Positions 7,595-16,052 of a stretch of DNA of 32,921 bases are shown piece by piece (the first letter of the stretch is position 1; each line of letters begins with the position of its first letter). Made by a program: the position numbers and the translations under genes. A model generated the notes under the pieces. It did not search any database and was not told where the DNA came from. It worked only from the letters and a program-made list of their open reading frames with translations. The stretch is taken from contig JAJRWB010000067.1 of assembly GCA_024276995.1 (NCBI GenBank), forward strand, positions 1 to 32,921, written 5' to 3'. The DNA is from Candidatus Eiseniibacteriota bacterium (lineage in GTDB: Bacteria; Orphanbacterota; Orphanbacteria; Orphanbacterales; Orphanbacteraceae).

Positions 7595-8134
7595 ATGAAT
7601 GTCTGCGTATTCTGCGCGTCGAGCAACGATGTGGCCGGGCCGTACTTCCGCGCGGCGAGGGAACTGGGCGAGCAGATCGCCGCGCGGCGATGGACCCTCG
7701 TCTACGGCGGCGGCAACGTCGGCCTCATGGGCGTTCTCGCGGAGGCGGTCCGCGAAGGGAAGGGGCGGATCGTCGGCGTGATCCCCGAGGCGCTCCGCGA
7801 CAGGGAACTCGCCTATCCCGGCGCGGACGAAATGATCGTCACCGCCGACCTCAGGGAGCGAAAGTCGTTGATGGATGAAAAAGCGAACGCCTTCATCGCG
7901 CTGCCCGGCGGGTTCGGAACCCTCGATGAGGTCGTCGAGACGATCACGCTGAAACAGTTGAAGTTTCATGACAGGCCGGTGGTGTTCGTCAACATCGCAC
8001 GGTATTACGACCGTCTCTTCGCGTGGATCGACCACGTTTTCGAAGAGCGGTTCGCGCCGGGAGACCCGCGCGATCTCTATTCCGTCGCCCGCTCGGCGGC
8101 CGAAGCCGTGCGGATCATCGAGGAGAACACCTAG
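7595..8134 (+). CDS. LOG-family protein (TIGR00730; cytokinin riboside phosphoribohydrolase-like)
   Basis: Rossmann-fold nucleotide-binding protein, 179 aa from the ATG at 7595. It has the family signatures VCVFCASSNDV at the N-terminus, LVYGGGNVGLMG, GVIPEAL, the catalytic-site ERKSLMDEKANAFIALPGGFGTLDE region (PGGxGTxxE), and a C-terminal helix. Characterised LOG proteins hydrolyse cytokinin riboside 5'-monophosphate or, in bacteria, purine monophosphates such as AMP and IMP; the substrate here is not known. The in-frame ATG at 7517 would add a 26-residue extension not seen in the family. It ends with a genuine TAG, and the TypA start codon lies 2 bases beyond, so the genes are likely co-transcribed. 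Confidence 0.9.
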   Translation: MNVCVFCASSNDVAGPYFRAARELGEQIAARRWTLVYGGGNVGLMGVLAEAVREGKGRIVGVIPEALRDRELAYPGADEMIVTADLRERKSLMDEKANAFIALPGGFGTLDEVVETITLKQLKFHDRPVVFVNIARYYDRLFAWIDHVFEERFAPGDPRDLYSVARSAAEAVRIIEENT

Positions 8135-8136
8135 CG

Positions 8137-9993
8137 ATGCCTTTGCAGAAACGGCGGAAAGATGTGCGGAACGTCGCGATCATCGCCCACGTCGACCACG
8201 GAAAGACGACCCTCGTGGACGCCCTTTTGAAACAGACGGGCGCCCACCAGTTCCGCGAGGGCGAGACGACGATCATGGATTCCAACCCTCTCGAGCGGGA
8301 GCGGGGGATCACGATTTTCTCCAAGAACGCGTCGATCCGCTGGCGGGACACGCTGATCAACATCATCGACACGCCGGGACACGCCGATTTCGGGAGCGAG
8401 GTGGAGCGCATCCTGAGGATGGTCGACGGCGTCCTCCTCCTCGTGGACGCCCTCGAGGGACCGATGCCGCAAACGAAGTTCGTGCTGCGCAAATCGCTCG
8501 AACTCCACCTGAAGCCGATCGTGGTGATCAACAAGATCGACCGTCCGAACGCCCGTCCCGACGAGGTGGCGAGCATGACGTTCGACCTCTTCTGCGAGCT
8601 GAGCGCCACCGACGAACAGCTCGACTTCCCGATCGTCTACGCCTCGGCAAGAGAGGGATACGCCCGGCGGGAGCTGGAGGACGACGACACGAACATGGCC
8701 CCGCTCCTCGACGTGATCCTCCGGCGGGTCCTTCCGCCGGTGGCGGACGAGGAACAGCCGTTCCAGATGCTCGTCACCATGCTCGAGCACGACAACTTCG
8801 TCGGCCATATCGCCGTCGGCCGGATCATGCACGGGAAGATCGGCGTCAACCGGCCCGTTGTCATCATCCGTCGGGGCGGGGAACAGAAGCGCTGCCGCAT
8901 CACGAAGATCCTCAAGTACGTCGGCCTCCACAGGGTCGAGTCGGAAGAGGCGATGGCCGGGGATATCGTCTCTCTCGCCGGAACGGAAGGGGCGAGTGTC
9001 GGGTCCACCATCGCCGCGCCCGAAAAGCCCGAAGCGCTCCCCATGGTGGAGATCGACGAGCCGACGCTCTCGATGAACTTCTCCCAGAACACGAGTCCCC
9101 GCGCGGGGCTCGACGGCGGACGTTTCCTCACTTCGCGACACATCCGCGAACGGCTCGAACACGAGGCCCGCGTGAACGTGGGAATCCGCGTCGAGGAAGC
9201 GGTCGACAACCGCCTCAAGGTGTCGGGGCGGGGCGAGCTTCACCTGTCGATTCTCATCGAGACGATGCGCCGTGAAGGTTACGAACTCGAAGTGTCGCGG
9301 CCCGAAGTGATTCTCAAGCGGCTCGACGGCGTCCTTCTCGAGCCGGTCGAAGAGGTGGTGATCGAAGTCGACCCCGAATACCAAGGACCCGTGATGGAGG
9401 CGATCGGCGGCCGCCGCGGTGAGGTGAGGGACATATCGCGCACATCGGCGGGCACCGTGCGGCTCGAGTTCCTCATCTCCACGCGGGCGCTCATCGGCTT
9501 CCGGAGCGAACTGATGATGATGACCCGGGGCACGGCGATCATGTATCAGAATTTCTACCGGTACATGCGATTCCAAGGTGAGCTTCCGAAAAGGCGGGTC
9601 GGCGTCCTCGTTTCGATGGGCGGAGGCCGCGCGGTGGCGTACGCCCTATGGGGGCTCGAGAAGCGCGGCGAGATCATGGTGAAACCGGGAGACGACATCT
9701 ACGAGGGAATGATCATCGGCGTGAACAACAAGGGGAACGACCTGGTGGTGAACGCTTCCCGCGGGAAGCAGCTCACCAACTTCCGCGCGGCGGGCACCGA
9801 CGAAGCGATCCAGCTCACGCCGCCGCGGGAGATCACCCTCGAGTTCGCCCTCGAGTTCATCGAAGATGATGAACTCGTCGAGATCACCCCGAAAAATATC
9901 AGGCTGAGAAAGATGATGCTCTCCGAGATCGACCGCCGACGCGCCGGAAGGCCGGGCGGCGGAAAGAAATCGGGGCGCGGGAGCGGGCACTAA
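8137..9993 (+). CDS. typA: TypA/BipA ribosome-associated translational GTPase
   Basis: Translational GTPase of 618 aa, matching the normal TypA/BipA length. The G domain has AHVDHGKT (17-24), the switch region RERGITIFSKN, DTPGHADFG, and NKIDRPNARPDE; then come domain II and the EF-G-like domains (RVNVGIRVEEAV...GRGELHLSILIETMRREGYE) and the TypA-specific C-terminal domain (GRKQL-like RGKQLTNFRAAGTDEAIQL). Known members bind the 70S ribosome and help ribosome assembly and stress or cold adaptation. The ATG at 8137 follows the LOG stop by two bases, with GAGGAG inside the LOG 3' end. A Lys/Arg/Gly tail follows the core domain. Confidence 0.97.
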   Translation: MPLQKRRKDVRNVAIIAHVDHGKTTLVDALLKQTGAHQFREGETTIMDSNPLERERGITIFSKNASIRWRDTLINIIDTPGHADFGSEVERILRMVDGVLLLVDALEGPMPQTKFVLRKSLELHLKPIVVINKIDRPNARPDEVASMTFDLFCELSATDEQLDFPIVYASAREGYARRELEDDDTNMAPLLDVILRRVLPPVADEEQPFQMLVTMLEHDNFVGHIAVGRIMHGKIGVNRPVVIIRRGGEQKRCRITKILKYVGLHRVESEEAMAGDIVSLAGTEGASVGSTIAAPEKPEALPMVEIDEPTLSMNFSQNTSPRAGLDGGRFLTSRHIRERLEHEARVNVGIRVEEAVDNRLKVSGRGELHLSILIETMRREGYELEVSRPEVILKRLDGVLLEPVEEVVIEVDPEYQGPVMEAIGGRRGEVRDISRTSAGTVRLEFLISTRALIGFRSELMMMTRGTAIMYQNFYRYMRFQGELPKRRVGVLVSMGGGRAVAYALWGLEKRGEIMVKPGDDIYEGMIIGVNNKGNDLVVNASRGKQLTNFRAAGTDEAIQLTPPREITLEFALEFIEDDELVEITPKNIRLRKMMLSEIDRRRAGRPGGGKKSGRGSGH

Positions 9994-10039
9994 TGCGAAT
10001 CATGACCGGTTCATACGGACCATGCGGAGGGAAAAGGGA

Positions 10040-10840
10040 ATGAGCACTCCAATCACCGCGGCGGCACAGGAGCGAAATCTCGCCGTCTTCCTCGACTTCG
10101 AAAACCTGGCGCTCGGTTTCACCGGGTCGAAAGGAAAGGCGTTCGAAATCGACCTCGTTCTCGGACGACTTCTCGACAAGGGGAAGGTGCTCGTCAAGAT
10201 CGCCTACGCCGACTGGGGAAGTTTCCGGGAGTACACGAAGCAGCTTCACGCCGCCGGTGTCGAGCTGATCGAAATCCCGAAACGGAAGATGACCGGGAAG
10301 AACTCCGCCGACATCCGGCTTTGCGTCGACGCCATGGACCTGAGCTACAGCAAGGAACACATCAACACGTTCGTGGTGGTGTCGGGGGACAGCGATTTCT
10401 CGCCCCTCGTGTCGAAACTGAAGGAGAACGGAAAATACGTCATCGGTCTCGGCATGAAGAAATCGACGTCGAAACTCCTCTCCGACAACTGCGACGAGTT
10501 CATCTATTACGAGGACCTCGGCGCCGAAAAGGGCGCGGCGGCGGCCTCGTCGGACACGAAGAAGATTCCGAAGACGAAACAGGAAATCTACTTCCTCCTT
10601 TTCGACGCGATCCGCGCTCTTCAGCGGGAGAATTACGAGGTGATCTACTCGTCCCTCGTGAAGGATACGATGAAGCGGAAGAGGCCGTCATTCAACGAGT
10701 CGAGCTATGGCTACAGGAGCTTCAGCGAGCTTCTCGAAGAGGCGCAGGAGGCGGGCCACATCGCGCTGAAGACCGATGAGCGAAGCGGGACGTACGTGGT
10801 CACCCGGCTCGACTACGGCCGGAGGAGAAGGCGCCGGTAA
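10040..10840 (+). CDS. NYN-domain (PIN-like) putative RNase with OST-HTH/LOTUS domain
   Basis: 266 aa. Residues about 13-155 are a NYN (LabA/DUF88) domain with the expected acidic residues: Asp19 in FLDFEN, Asp91 in NSADIRL, and Asp117 and Asp119 in SGDSDFSPL, implying a metal-dependent PIN-like nuclease. Residues about 185-262 (IYFLLFDAIRAL ... YGYRSFSELLEEA ... GTYVV) match the OST-HTH/LOTUS fold, which binds RNA, including G-quadruplex RNA in some characterised cases. The ATG at 10040 has GGAGGG 8 bases upstream; an in-frame ATG at 10022 is less likely. It sits 46 bases after typA in the same direction, which fits a role in RNA turnover, though that is inference. Confidence 0.9.
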   Translation: MSTPITAAAQERNLAVFLDFENLALGFTGSKGKAFEIDLVLGRLLDKGKVLVKIAYADWGSFREYTKQLHAAGVELIEIPKRKMTGKNSADIRLCVDAMDLSYSKEHINTFVVVSGDSDFSPLVSKLKENGKYVIGLGMKKSTSKLLSDNCDEFIYYEDLGAEKGAAAASSDTKKIPKTKQEIYFLLFDAIRALQRENYEVIYSSLVKDTMKRKRPSFNESSYGYRSFSELLEEAQEAGHIALKTDERSGTYVVTRLDYGRRRRRR

Positions 10841-10873
10841 CGGCGGGTAGGTAGACCGGCCGGCGGGGTCGGC

Positions 10874-11995
10874 TCAGGCGGTTGTGCGAAGGGAAATCGC
10901 GACGGCCCAGGCGAGGAGCGCGGCCACGGGAAGGGTCGCCACCCAGGAGAGGACGATCTCGCCGATCACTCCTTTCGACGACCGGCCGCTCCAGATACCG
11001 ATGCCGAAGATCGCCCCGGTGGAAACGTGGGTCGTCGAAACAGGGGAACCGAGGAGCGACGCGCCGATGACGAGCGCCCCCGAGACGGCGTTCGCCACGA
11101 AGCCCTGCCCCTGGTTCATGTCGGTGATCTTCTTTCCCATCGTCTCGGCGAGTTTTCGCGAATGGAGGAATCCGCCGAGCGCCATTGCGCCGGCGAGCGC
11201 CGCGAGCGAGAGCCGGGCGTCGAGACCGGCCCACCGGCCGGCGACGAGAAGGGCGAGCACTTTCGGTGTATCGTTCAACCCGCGCGCCACGCCGAGGGTG
11301 AATGCCGACACGGTGTGCGCCGCGGCGAGAAAGGTCTGGGCGGAAAAGCCGAGCACCGATCCGCTGTAACGACGGGCGCACTGCTCGCGCTCGCCGACTT
11401 CGAGAGCAATGCCGGTACGCTCGAAAATGAGCGTGCCGCCGCCCGCGTCGATTACCGGCTCGTAACAGTCGCCCACGCAGACGCACGTTTCCTCCACGAG
11501 GCTGAGGCGCCTCCGGGTGAAGCGGGCGGCGGGGTAGATCAGCGCGGCGGCGAAGAGGGCGAGGAAAGGACTCGTCAGGAGGGGGAGGAAATACTTCTTC
11601 CCCAAGACGGCGATCTGAAGATCCGCCGGCGCCAGCGCGAAACCGGCTCCCACGAGACCGCCGATCATCGCGTGGGTCGTCGAGATCGGCATGCCGATGC
11701 GTGTGGCGAGAAGCACGGTGAGCGCCGCGCCGCCGCCGACCGACACGAGAAACGCCGGGTTCGCCACCACGCTGTCGGGCACGAGCCCCTTCCCGCCGAA
11801 CGCCTTCACGAGCGACCAGGCGAGCAGAATCGACAGCGCCGAACCGGTCAGCTGGGCGGCGGTGGCGAGAACTAGAGAGCGCTTGTACGAGTGGGTCGAC
11901 GACCCGTACATGGTGGCCGCGGCCTTGAAGTTGTCGTTCGCCCCATTGGCGTAGGCGAGGGCGACGGCGGCGATGAAGAGCATGGCGATCAGCAC
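10874..11995 (-). CDS. PiT-family inorganic phosphate transporter
   Basis: Inner-membrane phosphate permease of the PiT (PHO4) family, about 373 aa. Two inverted half-repeats carry the signatures: N-terminal YANGANDNFKAAATM, first-half GMPISTTHAMIGGLVGAG, second-half ARGLNDTPKV and LGSPVSTTHVSTGAIFGIG. About ten hydrophobic helices are visible. The central hydrophilic loop carries cysteines (CVCVGDC and a later QCARRYSG). The start is uncertain: a GTG at 11995 has GGGGG 4 bases upstream and gives a normal PiT N-terminus, while an ATG at 12052 adds a 19-residue Ala/Pro/Arg leader. It converges on the NYN gene with a 33-base gap. No PhoU-like (DUF47) partner is adjacent. Confidence 0.9.
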   Translation of the reverse strand: MLIAMLFIAAVALAYANGANDNFKAAATMYGSSTHSYKRSLVLATAAQLTGSALSILLAWSLVKAFGGKGLVPDSVVANPAFLVSVGGGAALTVLLATRIGMPISTTHAMIGGLVGAGFALAPADLQIAVLGKKYFLPLLTSPFLALFAAALIYPAARFTRRRLSLVEETCVCVGDCYEPVIDAGGGTLIFERTGIALEVGEREQCARRYSGSVLGFSAQTFLAAAHTVSAFTLGVARGLNDTPKVLALLVAGRWAGLDARLSLAALAGAMALGGFLHSRKLAETMGKKITDMNQGQGFVANAVSGALVIGASLLGSPVSTTHVSTGAIFGIGIWSGRSSKGVIGEIVLSWVATLPVAALLAWAVAISLRTTA

Positions 11996-12239
11996 GATTC
12001 CCCCTTTTGCGGTTGTCGTCGGATGCGGCGGCGCCCGCGCGCGCGCAGGCATCTTCGCCCGTCCCCTATAAGTGTTACAAAGAGGCGATCGATTACGTCA
12101 AGAATCGGAACACCGGGCCGGGAGATGGCTTGCGTTTGCGGGGAAGGGTATTACATTCAAGAGAACGGCGCACAAGGCGGCGGCAAACGGATCGTACGGC
12201 GTCCCGTGCGCCAGCACACGGGAGGGAGCAAGGAAAGAC

Positions 12240-12593
12240 GTGGAAGGCAAGGCGAAAACGACCGCCGGCGCGATGATCACCCTCACGCCTGCGGCGTGCG
12301 AGGAGATCCGCCGGCTCATCGAGAAGGACGGACGGCCCGGGATCGGCCTGAGGCTCGGCGTCAAGGGGGGCGGCTGCTCCGGGCTGTCGTACGTTATCGA
12401 GTTCGACGAAGCGCAGGAGAACGACCACCTGCAAAAGGAAGCGGAATTCGACGTCTTCATCGATAGAAAAAGCAGCCTATACCTGAAGGGACTCACCCTC
12501 GACTACCATTCGGGCCTGCAGGATCACGGTTTCAAGTTCATCAATCCGAACGCCTCGAACACGTGCGGCTGCGGCGAATCGTTTTCCGTCTGA
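12240..12593 (+). CDS. A-type iron-sulfur carrier protein (IscA/ErpA/HesB family)
   Basis: 117-aa scaffold or carrier that passes Fe-S clusters to apoproteins. The three ligand cysteines are Cys46 in GGGCSGLSY and Cys109/Cys111 in NTCGCGESF at the C-terminus; spacing and total length match the family. The GTG at 12240 has AAGGA about 6 bases upstream, better than the ATG at 12273, which would begin MITLTPAAC. It starts a same-strand run with the YgfZ-TPR gene (89 bases downstream) and a bacilliredoxin, suggesting shared iron-sulfur or thiol physiology. In the stretch before it (about 12053-12239) I see no gene or RNA, only a TATAAG-like element near 12066. Confidence 0.93.
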   Translation: MEGKAKTTAGAMITLTPAACEEIRRLIEKDGRPGIGLRLGVKGGGCSGLSYVIEFDEAQENDHLQKEAEFDVFIDRKSSLYLKGLTLDYHSGLQDHGFKFINPNASNTCGCGESFSV

Positions 12594-12682
12594 ATAGAAC
12601 GCCAGCGGTGATCGCGAGCCGCATCCCGATCGATTCGAGAGCGGGTTCGACCTCGCCTCCCCGGCCCGACGACGAGGAATGA

Positions 12683-14392
12683 ATGACTCTTTCGATCACC
12701 GAACAGGTCCGAATCGCCAGGAACAGCGCCTTCCTCCGGGACGTGAGCGAAGAGTTCGCCCTCTTCACCGTGACGGGCCCCGACGCCGAGGAGTTTCTCG
12801 GCAGGCTGACGCCGCACGATGTCGGCGCCATCCCCTCGGGCGAGGGAAGGCCGAACGCGATTCTCGACAAGCGTTCCGCGGTGATCGCCCTCTTCGATCT
12901 CTTCCGGGTGGAAGAAGGCTTTCTCCTCCTTTCCGAACGCCGTCTCGCGCCGGTGATCCGCGCCCATTTCGAAAACCTCCGTTTTACAGAGGATCTCGTT
13001 CTCGGTGATACGTACGAAGGCGCGCTCCTCGTGCTCGAAGGACCGGAGGCGGCCGCCGCACTCGCGGAAACCTTAAGCGGCGCGGCCGCCTTGCCGTCAC
13101 TCGGCGCCGCCCGCGTCCTTCCCCATTCGTTCACGGGAGACGAGGGATTCCTGATCGTCGCGGGGCGCGGGGAGGAAGAGTCGATCCGCGGTTCTTTCCG
13201 CTCGCGCCGCGCCCTGGCCGAGGAGGCGTTCCAGGTCGGCCCGGAAGCGTTCGACATCCTTCGCATCGAGGCGGGCGTGCCGAGGCACGGAAGAGATTAC
13301 GATGAAACGACACTCGTCCTCGAACTCCCTCACGGCGACGACGAGATCTGCACGAACAATCGCTGTTACCCGGGCCAGGAGATCGTGGCGCGCATCCGAA
13401 GCCGCGGGGCGGTGAAGAAGAGGATGGTCGGCCTTCGCTTCGACAAGGTCGTTCATCTCGAAAACGAAGCGCCTCTTTTTCTCGAAGGGGAAGACGTCGG
13501 CGAATTGAGGAGCCGCGCTCCCTTCGAGGGCGAAACGATCGCGCTGGCGTACGTGAGGAAACCCCACTATTCCGATCTCGGCATGACTTTCGATTTCGAG
13601 ATTTCCGGTACGAAGGTGCAAGCGACGATTGTGCGCCTCCCCTTCCGCGTGGCGGGCGCCGTTCGCGAGGCGGCGGAAAGGGAGTACGCCGCCGGGATGG
13701 AAGCGTTTCACGGGGACGATTTCGAAAGCGCCGGAAGACACTTTCGGCGCGCCGTGCGCATCAATCCGGCCGACCCCGACCTGTTCGAGGCGCTCGGGTT
13801 GGCGATCGAGCGGAGCGGCGACGTCGACGGGGCGATCCGGGCGAACCTCGATTTCGCAAAGGCCCATCCGGCGGCGTTCATGGCGCACACCAATCTTTCC
13901 CGTCTATATATGCTCAAGGGGATGAAGGAGAAGGCCGAGTCGGCGATGGCCGAATCGACGATTCTCCAGATGCGCCTCGCGGCGAGAACGGCCGAGTCGC
14001 GAAGGAAAGTGGAGGCGAGGCGGAAGGCGTCCGCCGCACGGGAAAGCGCTGCGAAAATCGAGATTTTCGATGAAGTGCTGAAGATCGACGCGGGCGATGA
14101 AGTGGCGAACTTCGGCATCGGGAAGCACTACCTCGACGCCGGGGACTGGGATGGAGCGATCCGCCACCTCACCGTTGCGACCGGCAGGAACAGCACTTTC
14201 TCGGCGGCCTTCGGGCTGCTCGGCGAGGCGCTGGCGCGAGCCGGGCGGACGGAAGAGGCGATCGAAGTGCTGGAACGGGGGATCGCCGCGGCGGAGATGA
14301 AAGGCGACCTGCAGCCGCTCGGGCGGATGCGGAAATGGCTCGAAAAAATCGATCATGGAACAACCAATGCCGCCGGCGACCCCGGCGGATGA
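12683..14392 (+). CDS. YgfZ/GcvT-like folate-binding protein fused to a TPR domain
   Basis: 569 aa. The first ~325 residues form a YgfZ/GcvT aminomethyltransferase-like fold and contain NNRCYPGQEIVARI (225-238), the equivalent of the YgfZ signature K-G-C-Y-x-G-Q-E, with Cys228. YgfZ proteins support folate-dependent repair or maturation of certain Fe-S enzymes. From about 330 onward the protein switches to tetratricopeptide-like helices (EYAAGMEAFHGDDFESAGRH, LFEALGLAIERSGDVDGAI, MAHTNLSRLYMLKGMKEKAE, a basic linker, VANFGIGKHYLDAGDWDGAIRHL, FGLLGEALARAGRTEEAIEVLERG). GAGGAATGA precedes the ATG. Its C-terminal TPR is not part of ordinary YgfZ. Position after an A-type Fe-S carrier supports a cluster-related role. 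Confidence 0.85.
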   Translation: MTLSITEQVRIARNSAFLRDVSEEFALFTVTGPDAEEFLGRLTPHDVGAIPSGEGRPNAILDKRSAVIALFDLFRVEEGFLLLSERRLAPVIRAHFENLRFTEDLVLGDTYEGALLVLEGPEAAAALAETLSGAAALPSLGAARVLPHSFTGDEGFLIVAGRGEEESIRGSFRSRRALAEEAFQVGPEAFDILRIEAGVPRHGRDYDETTLVLELPHGDDEICTNNRCYPGQEIVARIRSRGAVKKRMVGLRFDKVVHLENEAPLFLEGEDVGELRSRAPFEGETIALAYVRKPHYSDLGMTFDFEISGTKVQATIVRLPFRVAGAVREAAEREYAAGMEAFHGDDFESAGRHFRRAVRINPADPDLFEALGLAIERSGDVDGAIRANLDFAKAHPAAFMAHTNLSRLYMLKGMKEKAESAMAESTILQMRLAARTAESRRKVEARRKASAARESAAKIEIFDEVLKIDAGDEVANFGIGKHYLDAGDWDGAIRHLTVATGRNSTFSAAFGLLGEALARAGRTEEAIEVLERGIAAAEMKGDLQPLGRMRKWLEKIDHGTTNAAGDPGG

Positions 14393-14405
14393 ACGGGAGA
14401 AGAAG

Positions 14406-14831
14406 ATGTATCCACCTGAACTGACGAAACCGATGGCGGCGGAACTCACCTCGGCGGGCATCGCCGAACTGAAGAACGCCGACGACGTGGACGCGGCGCT
14501 CGCGCGGCCGGGGACCACCCTCGTAGTGATCAACTCGGTGTGCGGCTGCGCCGCCGGAAACGCGAGGCCGGGGGTGAAGCTCGCCCTCCAAAGTGAGGTG
14601 ATCCCCGACAGGACGGTCACCGTCTTCGCCGGCGTCGATTCCGAGGCGGTGAATCGCGCCCGCGCACGGGCGGCCGACTTCAAGCCGTCGTCTCCGTCGT
14701 TCCTCCTCTTCGAAAACGGAGAGGTTCGCTACGCCATGCACCGCCACGAGATCGAGGGACGCACGCCGCAGGACGTGGCGTTCCGCCTCGTCCAGGCGTT
14801 CGAGGAGCATTGCTCGAAAAAGGAAGCGTGA
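14406..14831 (+). CDS. BrxA/BrxB-family bacilliredoxin (DUF1094)
   Basis: 141-aa thioredoxin-fold protein with the diagnostic CGC active site (Cys46-Gly-Cys48 in VINSVCGCAAGNARPG). Firmicute bacilliredoxins remove bacillithiol from S-bacillithiolated proteins; in organisms without bacillithiol the thiol partner is unknown. The body NARPGVKLALQ ... VTVFAGVDSEAVNRAR and FLLFENGEVRYAMHRHEIEG fits the family along its full length. I chose the ATG at 14406 (GGGAG 6-7 bases upstream, family-typical MYPPELTKPMAAEL start). An in-frame ATG at 14355 would overlap the YgfZ-TPR gene by 38 bases. The gap to that gene is 13 bases, so coupling is likely. Confidence 0.92.
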   Translation: MYPPELTKPMAAELTSAGIAELKNADDVDAALARPGTTLVVINSVCGCAAGNARPGVKLALQSEVIPDRTVTVFAGVDSEAVNRARARAADFKPSSPSFLLFENGEVRYAMHRHEIEGRTPQDVAFRLVQAFEEHCSKKEA

Positions 14832-14885
14832 AGGGGTATGCTGATCGCGGTGAATCGTGTCCTCAACCGATACCGGGAGATTCTC

Positions 14886-16025
14886 ATGTTGCCGCTTTCC
14901 CGCAGGTCGAATCGTTTCGCGCCGCCCGGCGGTCGTTTCGCGCTTCTTCTCTTCACGTCGATTCTTCTTCTCCATCCGGCGCGCTCGGAGGCGACCTTCT
15001 CGATTGTCGCCATCGACACGCTGACCGGTGAGATCGGCGTCGCTGTGCAGTCGCGTGCGTTCAACGTCGGCATGGCGGTACCTTGGGTGGAAGCGGGGGT
15101 CGGAGCGATCGCCACGCAGGCTTCGACAAACGAGTCGTTCGGACCGCGCGGGCTGGCGCTTCTCCGGTCGGGTCTTTCGGCGGAAGCGACGCTCCGCTCC
15201 CTCCTCGAAGCGGACAAGGAAAGCGAAAGCCGGCAGGTGGGAATCGTCGATGCCCGCGGCGGCAGGGCGCAGCACACGGGAGCGAAGAACATGGACTGGG
15301 CGGGGGGAATCATCGGCGACGACTTCGTCTGCCAGGGGAATATCCTCGCCGGCGAAACGGTCGTCGAGGCGATGGCGGCGGCGTTTGGCGAAACCGACGG
15401 CGAACTGGCGGTGAGACTTCTCGCCGCGCTCGTCGCGGCGCAGGAGGCGGGGGGCGACCGTCGGGGGAAGCAGTCGGCGGCGCTTCTCGTCGGGCGTCCG
15501 AGCGACGACCACCCGGAGTACATCACGCGCTACATCGACCTTCGCGTCGACGACGACCCGGAGCCGATCGACGAGATCCAACGCCTCTACCACATTCTCG
15601 AGGGGACCGATCTCGCCCTCGCCCACATCCGTTACGCGAAGGAGTACCGCGCCGCCGACCGGGAGCACCTTGCGGAAAGGGAGATGAGGCGCGTTTCACA
15701 GATCCTCGACGGCGCCCTCGAGCGCGAGGAGACCTCCGCCGGCACACTCAATTCACTCGCCTGGTTCCTCGCCACGAACAACAGCCATCTCGACCGGGCC
15801 CTCGAGGCGGCAAGGCGCGCCGCTTCACTCGAGCCGGAATCGTTCGAAATCCTCGACACCCTCGCCGAAGTCTATTTCCGTCTCGGACGTTACGACGAAG
15901 CGGTGGCGACGGGTACGAAGGCGCTCACCCTCTCGCGGGACGATGAGTACCTCAAGGGTCAGATCAGACGCTTCCGGGATCGGCGCACCGATCTCGCGCC
16001 GGGAGGCACGGTCGACCGGCCCTGA
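14886..16025 (+). CDS. Exported DUF1028 (Ntn-hydrolase-like) protein with C-terminal TPR helices
   Basis: 379 aa. A signal peptide (FALLLFTSILLLHPARSEA) is followed directly by the DUF1028 domain (TFSIVAIDTLTGEIGVAVQSRAF ... GVGAIATQASTNESFGPRGLALL), a predicted Ntn-hydrolase-type fold often found in amidohydrolase contexts. The domain runs to about residue 235. The C-terminal ~120 residues contain a coil-like segment and TPR-like helices (TLNSLAWFLATNNSHLDRALEAARRA, FEILDTLAEVYFRLGRYDEAVATGTKAL). The ATG at 14886 has GGGAG 6 bases before it; an upstream in-frame ATG at 14838 has a poorer site and would bury the signal peptide. Function unknown; predicted periplasmic or secreted. Confidence 0.87.
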   Translation: MLPLSRRSNRFAPPGGRFALLLFTSILLLHPARSEATFSIVAIDTLTGEIGVAVQSRAFNVGMAVPWVEAGVGAIATQASTNESFGPRGLALLRSGLSAEATLRSLLEADKESESRQVGIVDARGGRAQHTGAKNMDWAGGIIGDDFVCQGNILAGETVVEAMAAAFGETDGELAVRLLAALVAAQEAGGDRRGKQSAALLVGRPSDDHPEYITRYIDLRVDDDPEPIDEIQRLYHILEGTDLALAHIRYAKEYRAADREHLAEREMRRVSQILDGALEREETSAGTLNSLAWFLATNNSHLDRALEAARRAASLEPESFEILDTLAEVYFRLGRYDEAVATGTKALTLSRDDEYLKGQIRRFRDRRTDLAPGGTVDRP

Positions 16026-16052
16026 CCTTTCGAGAAATGCTGTTTCTTCATC

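Noticed and set aside
8131-9576. Long minus-strand open frame opposite typA
   Set aside because: Antisense shadow of a strongly conserved GTPase; no motifs.
10841-10873. GC-rich palindromic stretch between the convergent NYN and PiT genes
   Set aside because: CCGGCCGG is a short palindrome with no T-run; expected by chance at this GC content.
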